Assembly (NCBI GenBank): GCA_038230255.1
Contig: JBBRNP010000005.1
Location: 208,753-272,752 of the forward strand
Direction: 5' to 3'
DNA: 64,000 nt
Origin: AV40 sp038230255
Lineage (GTDB): Bacteria; Verrucomicrobiota; Verrucomicrobiia; Chthoniobacterales; UBA10450
Positions 36,496 through 44,679 of the stretch are shown here, piece after piece. A program made the position numbers and the translations under genes. Numbering within the stretch: the stretch's first letter is position 1; every line of letters starts with the position of its first letter. Below the pieces are notes generated by a model that did not search any database, was not told the origin of the DNA, and was given only the letters and a program-made list of their open reading frames with translations.

Positions 36496-38007
36496 ATGCC
36501 GATCGGCTGGTTCAAATTCAAAGCAGTCACTTTGGTGTTACCGATTTTCGTGACGGCGTTGGAGACGAAGGCCGCGGAACATGAACATCCCGTGCCCGAG
36601 AAACTCGGCACAGTTCAATTTCCAACGTCGTGCTCGAGCAAAGAACAGAAAAATTTCGAGCGCGCTGTAGCACTTTTGCATTCGTTTGCCTATTCGGCGG
36701 CGGAGAAAGCTTTTAACGATGTTGCGAAAACGGATCCCAACTGCGCGATGGCGCACTGGGGAATCGCGATGACGTATTTTCATCCGCTTTGGCCCCCACC
36801 GCTGGCGGAGGCGGACGTGGCACGAGGCCAGGCCGAGATCGAACGCGCGGCACAGCTCGGCGGGTCGGAGCGCGAGCGTGGATTTATTGAAGCATTGAAG
36901 TTGATTTATATGAACGCGGACTCTGTTCCTTACCGCAAGCGTGCCGATGCTTACGCAGCCGCGATGGGCAAACTCGCCGAACACAATCCTAACGATGTCG
37001 AGTGTCAGGTTTTTTACGCCTTGGCGTTGATTGCGACGGCACCGCCGACGGACAAAGCACATGCCAACGAGAAAAAAGCGGCCGGCGTACTCGAGCCGCT
37101 TTTCAAAAAGTATCCGGAGCATCCGGGCATTCCGCATTATTTGATACACGCTTACGACAACGCTGAGATGGCGAACCGAGGCGTGGAGGCCGCGCGAATC
37201 TACGCGCAGGTAGCGCCGTCGGCCCCGCACGCGTTACACATGCCGTCTCATATCCACACGAGATTGGGAATGTGGCAGGAGTCGATCGCCTCGAACAGGG
37301 CTGCGAGAAAAGCCGCGCGTGCCGAAGGCGACGTTGGCGAAGAACTGCACGCGATGGATTACCTGATTTACGCAAATCTTCAGCTGGGTCGCGATCAGGA
37401 CGCGGCCGGGGTCCTCGATGATCTACGAAAGATGACGGACCTATCGCCAAAATATTTCAAGGTCGTATATGCGGCGAGCGCAATGCCGGCGCGCTACGCA
37501 ATTGAACGCCGACAATGGAATGAGGCGACACGGCTCGCGTCGATGGCCGATGCTTTACCGCAGGCGTCTGCGATTACTGCCTGGTCGCGCGCGATCGGAT
37601 TTGCGCGCAACAAACAAGCGGCGGCCGCGCGCCAAGAAACTGCGAAACTAACTGGAGTTTACGAGCAGTTGCGGGCAGCAGGCGATGAATATTGGGCGAC
37701 GCAAATTCATGTGCAGCTCAATTCGGCCTTGGCGTGGATCAACTACGCCGAAGGAAAAATCGACGAAGCATTGAAGCTGATGCGCGATGCGGCCGACGAA
37801 GAAGACGCCGTGGAAAAACTACCGGTGACTCCGGGCGCAATTGTGCCAACGCGCGAACAACTTGGCGATCTGCTCCTCGAATCGAATCGCCCCGCCGAAG
37901 CTCTCAAAGAATTCGAGCAAGCGTTATCCATGACTCCGAAACGCCGGGGTGCGCTCGCGGGACTCTCGCAAAGTCAGAAAAGGCTCGCCGAGAAGAACGC
38001 CAAGTAG
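36496..38007 (+). CDS. Exported tetratricopeptide-repeat protein
   Basis: ATG 36496 (GTG 36490 is possible) gives 503 residues with a signal-like N-terminus (KAVTLVLPIFVTALETKA). Repeats of the TPR type are visible from about residue 50 (FERAVALLHSFAYSAAEKAFNDVAKTDPNC, cited in parts: ERAVALLHSF and AFNDVAKTDP) to the C-terminus (PAEALKEFEQALSMTPKR). Conserved HYLIHAYD and LHMPSHIHTRLGMW blocks are shared with a family of periplasmic TPR proteins. The role is probably protein-protein scaffolding. It is monocistronic. Confidence 0.8.
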   Translation: MPIGWFKFKAVTLVLPIFVTALETKAAEHEHPVPEKLGTVQFPTSCSSKEQKNFERAVALLHSFAYSAAEKAFNDVAKTDPNCAMAHWGIAMTYFHPLWPPPLAEADVARGQAEIERAAQLGGSERERGFIEALKLIYMNADSVPYRKRADAYAAAMGKLAEHNPNDVECQVFYALALIATAPPTDKAHANEKKAAGVLEPLFKKYPEHPGIPHYLIHAYDNAEMANRGVEAARIYAQVAPSAPHALHMPSHIHTRLGMWQESIASNRAARKAARAEGDVGEELHAMDYLIYANLQLGRDQDAAGVLDDLRKMTDLSPKYFKVVYAASAMPARYAIERRQWNEATRLASMADALPQASAITAWSRAIGFARNKQAAAARQETAKLTGVYEQLRAAGDEYWATQIHVQLNSALAWINYAEGKIDEALKLMRDAADEEDAVEKLPVTPGAIVPTREQLGDLLLESNRPAEALKEFEQALSMTPKRRGALAGLSQSQKRLAEKNAK

Positions 38008-38018
38008 ACCGAAGTCCG

Positions 38019-39224
38019 CTACGAATAGAGATATTCGTCGTGGTACTCCCGTTGCGGCGCGAACTGAACGGTTTGGTCGCCGCCAGCTTCGGGATACTCG
38101 AAGATTTTGCCTTCGTAATTTCGGATCACGATTTTTTCGTTGTCGTGATAGAGGACGTAACCGGGATTGATCGGCACTTTGCCGCCGCCGCCGGGCGCGT
38201 CGATCACGTATTGCGGCACGGCGTAACCGGTGGTGTGACCGCGCAATCCTTCAATGATCTCAATTCCTTTCGCGACGGAGGTGCGCAGATGCGATGAGCC
38301 GTTGATCAGATCGCACTGGTAAATGTAGTAGGGACGAACGCGGCACATCAAAAGTTTGTGCACGAGCGTTTTCATTGTCTCGAGATCGTCATTCACGCCC
38401 GCGAGCAACACGCTTTGGTTACCGAGCGGAATTCCAGCATTGGCCAAACGTTCGAGGGCCTCTTTGACTTCAAGCGTAAGCTCGCGCGGGTGATTTACGT
38501 GCACACTCATCCAGAGCGGATGATGTTTCGCGAGAATCGCGCACAACTCGGGCGTGATTCGTTGCGGCAGGAAAATTGGAACGCGGGTGCCGATGCGGAT
38601 AAACTCGATGTGCTTGATCGCGCGCAGTCGAGTCAGCAATTTATCGAGCTTGTCGTCGCTGAAGATGAGGGCGTCGCCACCACTCAACAGGACGTCACGC
38701 ACTTCGGTGTGTTGTTCGAGATAACGAAAGGCTTCCTCGAAATCGGTGTGCAATTCCTGTTCGCCAACACCGCTGACCACGCGGCTGCGGGTGCAATATC
38801 GACAATAGGCGGCACAGCGGTCGGTCACTAAAAACAAAACTCGGTCGGGATAGCGATGGACCAGGCCCGGAACGGGCATGTGCGAATCTTCGCCGCAGGG
38901 ATCGGCCATATCGTAAGGCGATGCCCAGGTTTCTTCGACGCGCGGAATGACCTGTCGCCGAATCGGATCGTCCGGATTTTTGTCGCGCGGAATCAGATTG
39001 AAAAAATGAGGTGTGACTGCGAGGGCGAGTTTGTCGCCGGAAAGCAAAACCCCGCTGCGTTCTTCATCGCTAAGATCGACATGTTCGTCGAGCTGAGCGA
39101 GCGACGTGACCCGGTTCTTGAGCTGCCATTTCCAGTCGTTCCAAAGTTCGGGCGCGACTTGCGGCCAATAGCCCGGCGCATGCGACACGAACTCTTTCCC
39201 ATCACCATTCCGAAGAGATTGCAT
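38019..39224 (-). CDS. kamA: Lysine 2,3-aminomutase family radical SAM protein
   Basis: ATG 39224 gives 401 residues starting MQSLRNGDGKEF; a longer frame to 39323 lacks homology. The radical SAM motif is CAAYCRYC near residue 130, followed by GVGEQEL and the DVLLSGGDAL block. The PLP lysine region is VIDAPGGGGKVPINPGY near residue 345. The length, near that of clostridial KamA, and the C-terminal extension favour lysine 2,3-aminomutase over the shorter EpmB, but the epmA/efp context is not visible here, so the substrate stays open. It converts L-lysine to L-beta-lysine in the classic family. Confidence 0.82.
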   Translation of the reverse strand: MQSLRNGDGKEFVSHAPGYWPQVAPELWNDWKWQLKNRVTSLAQLDEHVDLSDEERSGVLLSGDKLALAVTPHFFNLIPRDKNPDDPIRRQVIPRVEETWASPYDMADPCGEDSHMPVPGLVHRYPDRVLFLVTDRCAAYCRYCTRSRVVSGVGEQELHTDFEEAFRYLEQHTEVRDVLLSGGDALIFSDDKLDKLLTRLRAIKHIEFIRIGTRVPIFLPQRITPELCAILAKHHPLWMSVHVNHPRELTLEVKEALERLANAGIPLGNQSVLLAGVNDDLETMKTLVHKLLMCRVRPYYIYQCDLINGSSHLRTSVAKGIEIIEGLRGHTTGYAVPQYVIDAPGGGGKVPINPGYVLYHDNEKIVIRNYEGKIFEYPEAGGDQTVQFAPQREYHDEYLYS

Positions 39225-39358
39225 TTCAGTAAGGACGAAAACGCTAAGACCACTCGGATTTGTGTCAACGCGCGCACTGGAAAGTGCGCCCCGCACAAGG
39301 TGGAGCGGCCGCTCCGCGGGCAATACTAAAAATTTGCGGCTTCGCCCCGCGGTCTAAC

Positions 39359-39380
39359 ATCGAGCAAGGGACTGCTCGAT
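39359..39380 (-). terminator. Hairpin downstream of the ankyrin-L,D-transpeptidase gene
   Basis: ATCGAGCA (39359-39366) and TGCTCGAT (39373-39380) form an eight-base perfect stem with a six-base loop, 12 bases beyond the stop codon of the gene ending at 39392. There is no T-run, so termination is only a suggestion. A 14-base palindrome GGAGCGGCCGCTCC lies further on at 39302-39315. Confidence 0.45.
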
Positions 39381-39391
39381 CCACCTGGCGC

Positions 39392-40777
39392 TTACTGAAC
39401 GGCCACGACGGTGCCGATTGGAATCTCAGCGAAAAGCTTTCGCGCCGTTTCGCCGGGCAAACGAATACAGCCGTGGGACGCGGGGTAGTGCGGCACCACG
39501 CCTTCGTGCATTCCAAAATCGAGACAGCTCAGTCGCATGAAATAAGGCATATCGACGTGATAAATGGTCGAACGGTGATTGCGCTCTTTATCGGTAATCA
39601 CGAAATAGCCGCGCTTGGTGGAAAAGCCTTCCCGACCGGTCGAACAGATCGAACTCAAAACCGGCACGCCGTCTTTGATCAACGCCATCTGTTGCGACGA
39701 GAGCGAAATTTCAATGCGAAGCTTATCCGGCGCCGGTCCGCTGCCGAGAAGAAGCTGCGCCGGCTGCCAATGGCCGAGCTCGGCCGCGAAGTAGAGGGCG
39801 AGCATCTTGTAGCGGCCGGTGGCGCGATTGCGGTCAGCGCCTGCTTGCAACAGCGCACGGACGTAATCGGTGCGGCCCAGGCCGGCCGCGAGCATCAGAC
39901 AGGTAACGTTGCGGTCGTCTTCGATGTAATTGCGAAACGATTTCGATGGGAGCGCGTCGAGAAATTCCTTGTCGTATTTTGCCGGCAAGATCGTGTTCGC
40001 GTCAGCGCCGCAATCCAACAACGTCGTAAACAGGGGCACATTGTCAGTGGCGATCGCGTAAGCGAGCAGCGGAACGCGCTTTCCTTCCGGCGTAGGCGGA
40101 GGAATATGTTTCGAAAGGAGCAGTCGGACTGATTCGCGATCTCCCGCGCGCAGCACATTGTCCAAAGCGCGCAACGCGCTCGGGCTCCATTGTTCCAACT
40201 GCGGTAGTCGCGTAAGAATTTCCTGGGCAATTTTTGTGTTGGCGCTTCCGAGGGCGAGGATCAGCAGTTCACCACTGTCGCCATAAGCCAGTTCCAGGTC
40301 TGGGGTCAGGCTCAAGAGAAGATCGACGACTTCGATTTTCTGGGCGGTTACCGCATAATAAAGTGCCGAATGACCTGCGCGGTCGCGCGTGGCAATGTCG
40401 GTAACATGTCCGGCCAGTGCCCGAACCAACTCGAGGTCGCCATGCATTGCCGCCACCATGAAAGGCGTTACACCCGCGTCATCCGCCAGATCGGCGCTGG
40501 CGCCGGCATCCAGGAGTCGTCGCGCTACCGTCCGGTCCTCATGCAAAATGGCAGCGAAAAGTAAGGAGCGGTCATTCGCTCCCCGCGCGTTTGGATTCTG
40601 ATGCTCGCGAAAATAACGATTGATTAGCGAAGTTTGATGCGAATCCATCGCCCGAATGAAATCTTCCGCAGGGATCGGTTTGGGAGCGCGGTGATCGGAT
40701 GCAAGCCGTACCGCCACAAGCACAAAGACGGCGGATAACGTGGCAACCAGTGCCCGATTCAAGTTGATTAAACGCAT
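39392..40777 (-). CDS. Ankyrin-repeat protein fused to an L,D-transpeptidase (YkuD) domain
   Basis: ATG 40777 gives 461 residues with an N-terminal membrane anchor (ALVATLSAVFVLVAVRLA). Residues about 55-330 hold ankyrin repeats (e.g. VTPFMVAAMHGDLELVRALA, LMLAAGLGRTDYVRALLQAGAD). The last 130 residues are an L,D-transpeptidase domain with HYPASHGCIRLPGETARKL, containing the catalytic cysteine. YkuD enzymes make 3-3 cross-links in peptidoglycan or attach proteins to it. The ankyrin part may dock a partner in the periplasm. It is divergent from htrA. The fusion is not a common architecture to my knowledge. Confidence 0.85.
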   Translation of the reverse strand: MRLINLNRALVATLSAVFVLVAVRLASDHRAPKPIPAEDFIRAMDSHQTSLINRYFREHQNPNARGANDRSLLFAAILHEDRTVARRLLDAGASADLADDAGVTPFMVAAMHGDLELVRALAGHVTDIATRDRAGHSALYYAVTAQKIEVVDLLLSLTPDLELAYGDSGELLILALGSANTKIAQEILTRLPQLEQWSPSALRALDNVLRAGDRESVRLLLSKHIPPPTPEGKRVPLLAYAIATDNVPLFTTLLDCGADANTILPAKYDKEFLDALPSKSFRNYIEDDRNVTCLMLAAGLGRTDYVRALLQAGADRNRATGRYKMLALYFAAELGHWQPAQLLLGSGPAPDKLRIEISLSSQQMALIKDGVPVLSSICSTGREGFSTKRGYFVITDKERNHRSTIYHVDMPYFMRLSCLDFGMHEGVVPHYPASHGCIRLPGETARKLFAEIPIGTVVAVQ

Positions 40778-40911
40778 ATCCGGAGAGAGACCGACCGATA
40801 GTATACCATTAGTCAAGCGGCGCAACCGCTGCAATTCACCTGCCCGGGCTGCCGGGAGGTGGACTGGCAGCGTTGAACGTTGCATGTTCGATGCTGTCCA
40901 ACTTCGAACCG

Positions 40912-42402
40912 ATGCGCTTGTTCTCAATTTCACTTCTCGTCATCATCCTCAATGCGATGCCAATCCTGGCCGCGACTCCGGAGGTTGCTCCGACGCCCAC
41001 GGTGCCAGCCGCCGCAGCCGAGCAGGGCAAGGACGTGGTTCATCAACTGAACAATGCTTTTGCCAAGGTTTTCGAGACGGTCGCACCCAGCGTTGTCATC
41101 ATCGAAATTTCAAAAAAGAGCGACGCTGAAACCTCTGCCTTCGAGGATTTGTTCTTCCAAGGTCCGCCCGACGAAAGCAATCCCCGCCGGAACCAGAAAA
41201 ATCTTCGGCCGATCCAAAGCGAAGGCTCCGGATTCATCGTCCGGCCCGATGGCTACATCCTGACCAACTTCCACGTGGTCGAGGGCGCAGAAAAAATTGA
41301 GGTGAAACTGAAAGACGGTCGTGAATTTTCAGCGAAGATGATTGGCACGGACGAAAAGACCGACATTGCGGTCATCAAGATCGAGGCCAAGGATTTGCCG
41401 GTCGTGCAATTGGGCGACAGCGACGCGGTGAGAGTTGGGCAATTCGCGTTCGCGATCGGCGCTCCCTTCAAGCTCGATTACACTTTCACCTACGGCGTCG
41501 TCAGCGGCAAAGGACGCAGCAAATTGCTCGCGACCAGCGGATATTCCATCTCGGATTACTTACAAACTGACGCCTCGATCAATCCAGGCAACAGCGGCGG
41601 CCCGCTCTGCGATATCGACGGAAAAGTGATCGGCATGAACACGCTGATTAATGGGATCAATCGAGGCCTGGGCTTCGCCATTCCGAGTAACATGGCCAGG
41701 GAAATCGGTGAGGAGTTGATCGCAGGTCGCAAGATCATGCGGCCGTGGCTCGGGATCCGGATCGAAACGCTCGGGGACGATCCTTCCATTCGCGAGCTCT
41801 TCAAAGGCATCGACAAAGGCGTTGTCGTGCGCACGATCGAAGCCGACGCGCCCGCTTACAAAAGCGATCTCCGGCCATTCGACGTAATCACACAAGTCGA
41901 TGCCAACTCCGTGAACACGGATTCCCAGCTCCAGCACGAGATTTTGAAAAAGAAAATCGGCCAGAAAGTCGAACTAACGGTCTGGCGCAAAGGACAGACG
42001 CTCAAAGTGCCCGTTACCACCGGTGAATTGCCGAATGAAATCTCGCGGGCCTCGAATGAACCGGGGCGCCCGCCGCAGAATCGAGAAGAAGAAGCCGGAA
42101 AATTCGGTCTACAGGTCCAGGAGTTGACCAAAGAAATGGCGCAACGCTTTAAACTGGGCGTTCAGCGCGGCGTGATCGTGACCGACGTGACCGAAAACAG
42201 TCTGGCCGCGCAACAGGGAATCGAACGCGAAGATGTAATCACCGAAGTCGACGGTAAACCGGTGACCGATGTAAAAACGTTTCGGGAAGCCTTAAACAAG
42301 GCCGATCCCAAACGCGGCGTGCTGCTTTACCTCGACCGCAAAGGCAGCAAGACTTTCGCGGTGCTAAAAGCCAGCGGCGCCGAACCGCCGGACGACCGCT
42401 AA
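40912..42402 (+). CDS. degP: HtrA/DegP-family periplasmic serine protease
   Basis: The ATG at 40912 gives a clean signal peptide (MRLFSISLLVIILNAMPILA); upstream starts at 40891 and 40873 exist. The trypsin-like domain has an intact triad: His121 in LTNFHVVEG, Asp151 in EKTDIAVIK and Ser228 in NPGNSGGPL. Two PDZ domains follow (about residues 275-365 and 395-490). It degrades misfolded envelope proteins. It ends with a four-base convergent overlap with a small membrane protein gene. It contrasts with the inactive HtrA-like protein at 46840-47889. Confidence 0.93.
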   Translation: MRLFSISLLVIILNAMPILAATPEVAPTPTVPAAAAEQGKDVVHQLNNAFAKVFETVAPSVVIIEISKKSDAETSAFEDLFFQGPPDESNPRRNQKNLRPIQSEGSGFIVRPDGYILTNFHVVEGAEKIEVKLKDGREFSAKMIGTDEKTDIAVIKIEAKDLPVVQLGDSDAVRVGQFAFAIGAPFKLDYTFTYGVVSGKGRSKLLATSGYSISDYLQTDASINPGNSGGPLCDIDGKVIGMNTLINGINRGLGFAIPSNMAREIGEELIAGRKIMRPWLGIRIETLGDDPSIRELFKGIDKGVVVRTIEADAPAYKSDLRPFDVITQVDANSVNTDSQLQHEILKKKIGQKVELTVWRKGQTLKVPVTTGELPNEISRASNEPGRPPQNREEEAGKFGLQVQELTKEMAQRFKLGVQRGVIVTDVTENSLAAQQGIEREDVITEVDGKPVTDVKTFREALNKADPKRGVLLYLDRKGSKTFAVLKASGAEPPDDR

Positions 42403-42620
42403 GATTTCCGGCTGCCGGCCACGACCAGCACGATCCCGCCCACGAGGCAGATCCCGCTAACGATCGGCGGAAAACTGATCCCGTGATTTTCGGTGTGCTT
42501 GATTTCAAGCGGCCCAAGTTGCGCGTCTTTCTTTTCCTCTCGCCAACCGAAGCCGCCGTAGGCGAAGCCGACGATGCCAACGATGATGAGAATGATGCCG
42601 ATTATTCCAGCTGGTTTCAC
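42399..42620 (-). CDS. Small DUF3185-like membrane protein
   Basis: The 73-residue protein has two transmembrane helices (about 5-25 and 50-70) with a short loop KDAQLGPLEIKHTENHGISFPP, cited here as AQLGPLEIKHTENH. The layout fits the DUF3185 family of small inner-membrane proteins of unknown function. Convergent with degP. Confidence 0.7.
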   Translation of the reverse strand: MKPAGIIGIILIIVGIVGFAYGGFGWREEKKDAQLGPLEIKHTENHGISFPPIVSGICLVGGIVLVVAGSRKS

Positions 42621-42630
42621 AGTGCCGATG

Positions 42631-42779
42631 CTACAGCGGTCGACGGCCGCTAATCAATTGGATAATCAGGACGACCACCGCGATCACGAGCAGAGATGAA
42701 TGTAAGCGCCCAGAACGTGGAAACCGATGAAACCAAGCAGCCAAAGAATCAGCAGAATAACAAAGATAGTCCAAAGCAT
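42631..42779 (-). pseudogene. Small lmo0937-family membrane protein with a frameshift
   Basis: From ATG 42779 the frame reads MLWTIFVILLILWLLGFIGF and HVLGAYIH, typical of the lmo0937 family, but then stops early (after HLCS). With one base added near 42693 the reading continues HLLLVIAVVVLIIQLISGRRPL to a stop at 42631, the usual end of the family (cited in parts: VIAVVVLIIQ and ISGRRPL). An AAGG box precedes the ATG. A one-base deletion, real or a sequencing error, explains this. Such proteins are often stress-induced; their function is unknown. Confidence 0.7.
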
Positions 42780-42898
42780 AAGAACCTTTCGTTTTGAGGT
42801 TGTTACCAGTGCTTCGTTTCGCCGCAGGCGGCCGCGCTTACCGAAATTTGCGCGGCAGATGTTCGCCACGGCGAATCCGTCCGGTGGCGATCGATCTT

Positions 42899-44647
42899 CT
42901 ATTGCCCGGCTTTTTTAAGCACGGCGCGTAAGTCCCAGCCGCTCTCTTCCAACTGCGCTCGAGCCGAACCATAATCGGATTGCGTAATCGCGGCGACCAT
43001 CCGGGTCGCGCGATCGCGCAATTTCGTGCTCGAAGTATTTAGATCGATCATCAAATTGCCGCGGACTTTGCCGAGCGCCGCCATCGCGCCGGTGCTGATA
43101 ATGTTGAGCGCGATTTTGGTCGCTGTTCCTGCTTTGAGTCGCGTTGATCCGGTCAAAATTTCCGGACCGACGGCGAGGTCAATCGCAAGATCGACATCAA
43201 CTTTCTGATCGCGAGCCGGATTGCAGCTGAGCAAAACCGTCTTTGCGCCTAACGACTTCGCTCGCTCGAGCGCGCCTAACACGAAAGGCGTGCGGCCGCT
43301 CGCCGTAATTCCAATTACCACGTCGGCGTCTTTGATGCCGCGGCGATCCATTGCGAGCGCGCCATTGCTCCCCTCGTCTTCCGCGCCTTCCACGCTCCGG
43401 TGCAGCGCGGTCGCGCCGCCGGCGATGATTCCTTGCACGAGTTCGGGGGACGCCCCGAACGTGGGTGGGATTTCGCTCGCGTCGAGCACGCCCAGTCGCC
43501 CGCTGGTCCCCGCGCCGATGTAAAACAATCGGCCGCCTTTGCGCAGCGATTCCGCAACCAGTTCAATTGCGCGCGCAAGATCGGCAGCCACGGTGCGCAA
43601 CGCTTCTCCTACGAACTTTTCTTCATCGATGAAAAGTTTCACCAACTCCGGCGCGCTTATCTTCTCAAGATTCTCTGAGCGCGGATTGCGCTGCTCAGTC
43701 AAGGCTGCGGCCAGGTCGTCGACCTTGTCTGGAGAAGATTCTGCATGAACTTCGGGCCAGCTCTGCATTTCTGTCGCGAGCCAGGCCGCGCCAAGTTCCG
43801 GGGCCCGTTCCGAATTCGTCACCCGCGCGTCGGGAAGCGTTTTTTTCAAACGCCGTCGAAACGCATGTGTGTAAATCGAATCGCGATGAAAAAGTCCCCC
43901 GAGCAAAACAATCTTTGGCGCGAGAACGTGTAATCTGGTCGCGACCGCTTCGGTGTACTCACAGAGAACGCGCGCGCCTTCTTCAATAATTTCCATGACG
44001 CGCGAATCGCCGCCGGCCGCGGCGTCGAAGACGACCGGCGTCAGCATTGCTACTTCCATTTTGTCGGCGGTCTGCGCCCAGCGAACGAGTTCATCGAGAT
44101 TGTTGAGCGACAACGCTCGCAAAACCTTGGTCGCGAATTGGACTTCGCCGCGATGCAGGTCGTATTCACGCAGAATCAAGCGCAGCGCCTGAAGGCTAAG
44201 AAAATAACCGCCGCCCGCATCGCCCAAAATGTGTCCCCAGCCGCCGGCATTTTCGATCCGCTTGTCGCGACGCCCGGTGATGGACGAGCCGCTTCCGGCG
44301 TTCACAACAATTCCGTCTCCATGGCCAAGCGCGGCGGCCAAACCCGAATCGCGATCGCTGCCGACCACAACTTTCGCTTGAGGCCAATTCTCCGCGCAGA
44401 GCCGCGTGAGCGATTGTCGATCTTCCTCAGTCCCGCAGCCGGCCAGGAAAATTCCAGCGCGCGTGATTTCTTTCGGCAGCTCACTAAACATCGCGCGCAA
44501 TTGATCCGGCGTAGCGAGACGAAAATTCGCCGGCGGCAGTTTTCCCTCGTCCAGAACGCGCAGCTCATTCTCCCCGGGCTCGACCAAAACCCATGAGGTC
44601 TTAGTGCCACCGCCTTCCACGCCCAGGATTTTTTCGCCGTCGTTCAT
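42899..44647 (-). CDS. Fused BadF/NagK-type sugar kinase and MurNAc-6-phosphate etherase
   Basis: ATG 44647 gives 582 residues. Residues about 1-300 are an ASKHA-fold kinase of the BadF/BcrA type with GVEGGGTKTSWVLV (phosphate-1 loop), VNAGSGSSITGRR and GGWGHILGDAGGGY. Residues about 320-580 are MurQ with the sugar-isomerase block YIGAGTSGRLGVLDASE and EGAEDEGSNGA. By family the kinase would phosphorylate MurNAc or GlcNAc, and MurQ would remove lactate from MurNAc-6-P to give GlcNAc-6-P. Thus one polypeptide may perform two successive steps of cell-wall recycling. It is divergent from ligA across a 32-base gap. Confidence 0.88.
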   Translation of the reverse strand: MNDGEKILGVEGGGTKTSWVLVEPGENELRVLDEGKLPPANFRLATPDQLRAMFSELPKEITRAGIFLAGCGTEEDRQSLTRLCAENWPQAKVVVGSDRDSGLAAALGHGDGIVVNAGSGSSITGRRDKRIENAGGWGHILGDAGGGYFLSLQALRLILREYDLHRGEVQFATKVLRALSLNNLDELVRWAQTADKMEVAMLTPVVFDAAAGGDSRVMEIIEEGARVLCEYTEAVATRLHVLAPKIVLLGGLFHRDSIYTHAFRRRLKKTLPDARVTNSERAPELGAAWLATEMQSWPEVHAESSPDKVDDLAAALTEQRNPRSENLEKISAPELVKLFIDEEKFVGEALRTVAADLARAIELVAESLRKGGRLFYIGAGTSGRLGVLDASEIPPTFGASPELVQGIIAGGATALHRSVEGAEDEGSNGALAMDRRGIKDADVVIGITASGRTPFVLGALERAKSLGAKTVLLSCNPARDQKVDVDLAIDLAVGPEILTGSTRLKAGTATKIALNIISTGAMAALGKVRGNLMIDLNTSSTKLRDRATRMVAAITQSDYGSARAQLEESGWDLRAVLKKAGQ

Positions 44648-44657
44648 TGTCGATCTT
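44648..44657 (-). repeat. Iterated decamer between divergent starts
   Basis: TGTCGATCTT lies directly next to the start codon of the kinase-MurQ gene, within the 32-base spacer that separates it from ligA. Confidence 0.7.
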
Positions 44658-44679
44658 TGCCCTGTTTGTATCATGGCTT

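Noticed and set aside
39302..39315. 14-base palindrome GGAGCGGCCGCTCC as an operator
   Set aside because: No regulator gene or second copy is present nearby, so it is noted only with the terminator hairpin.
40801..40815. TATACT-like box before the ankyrin gene as a promoter
   Set aside because: A -10-like box is present, but no acceptable -35 hexamer lies at 16-18 bases.
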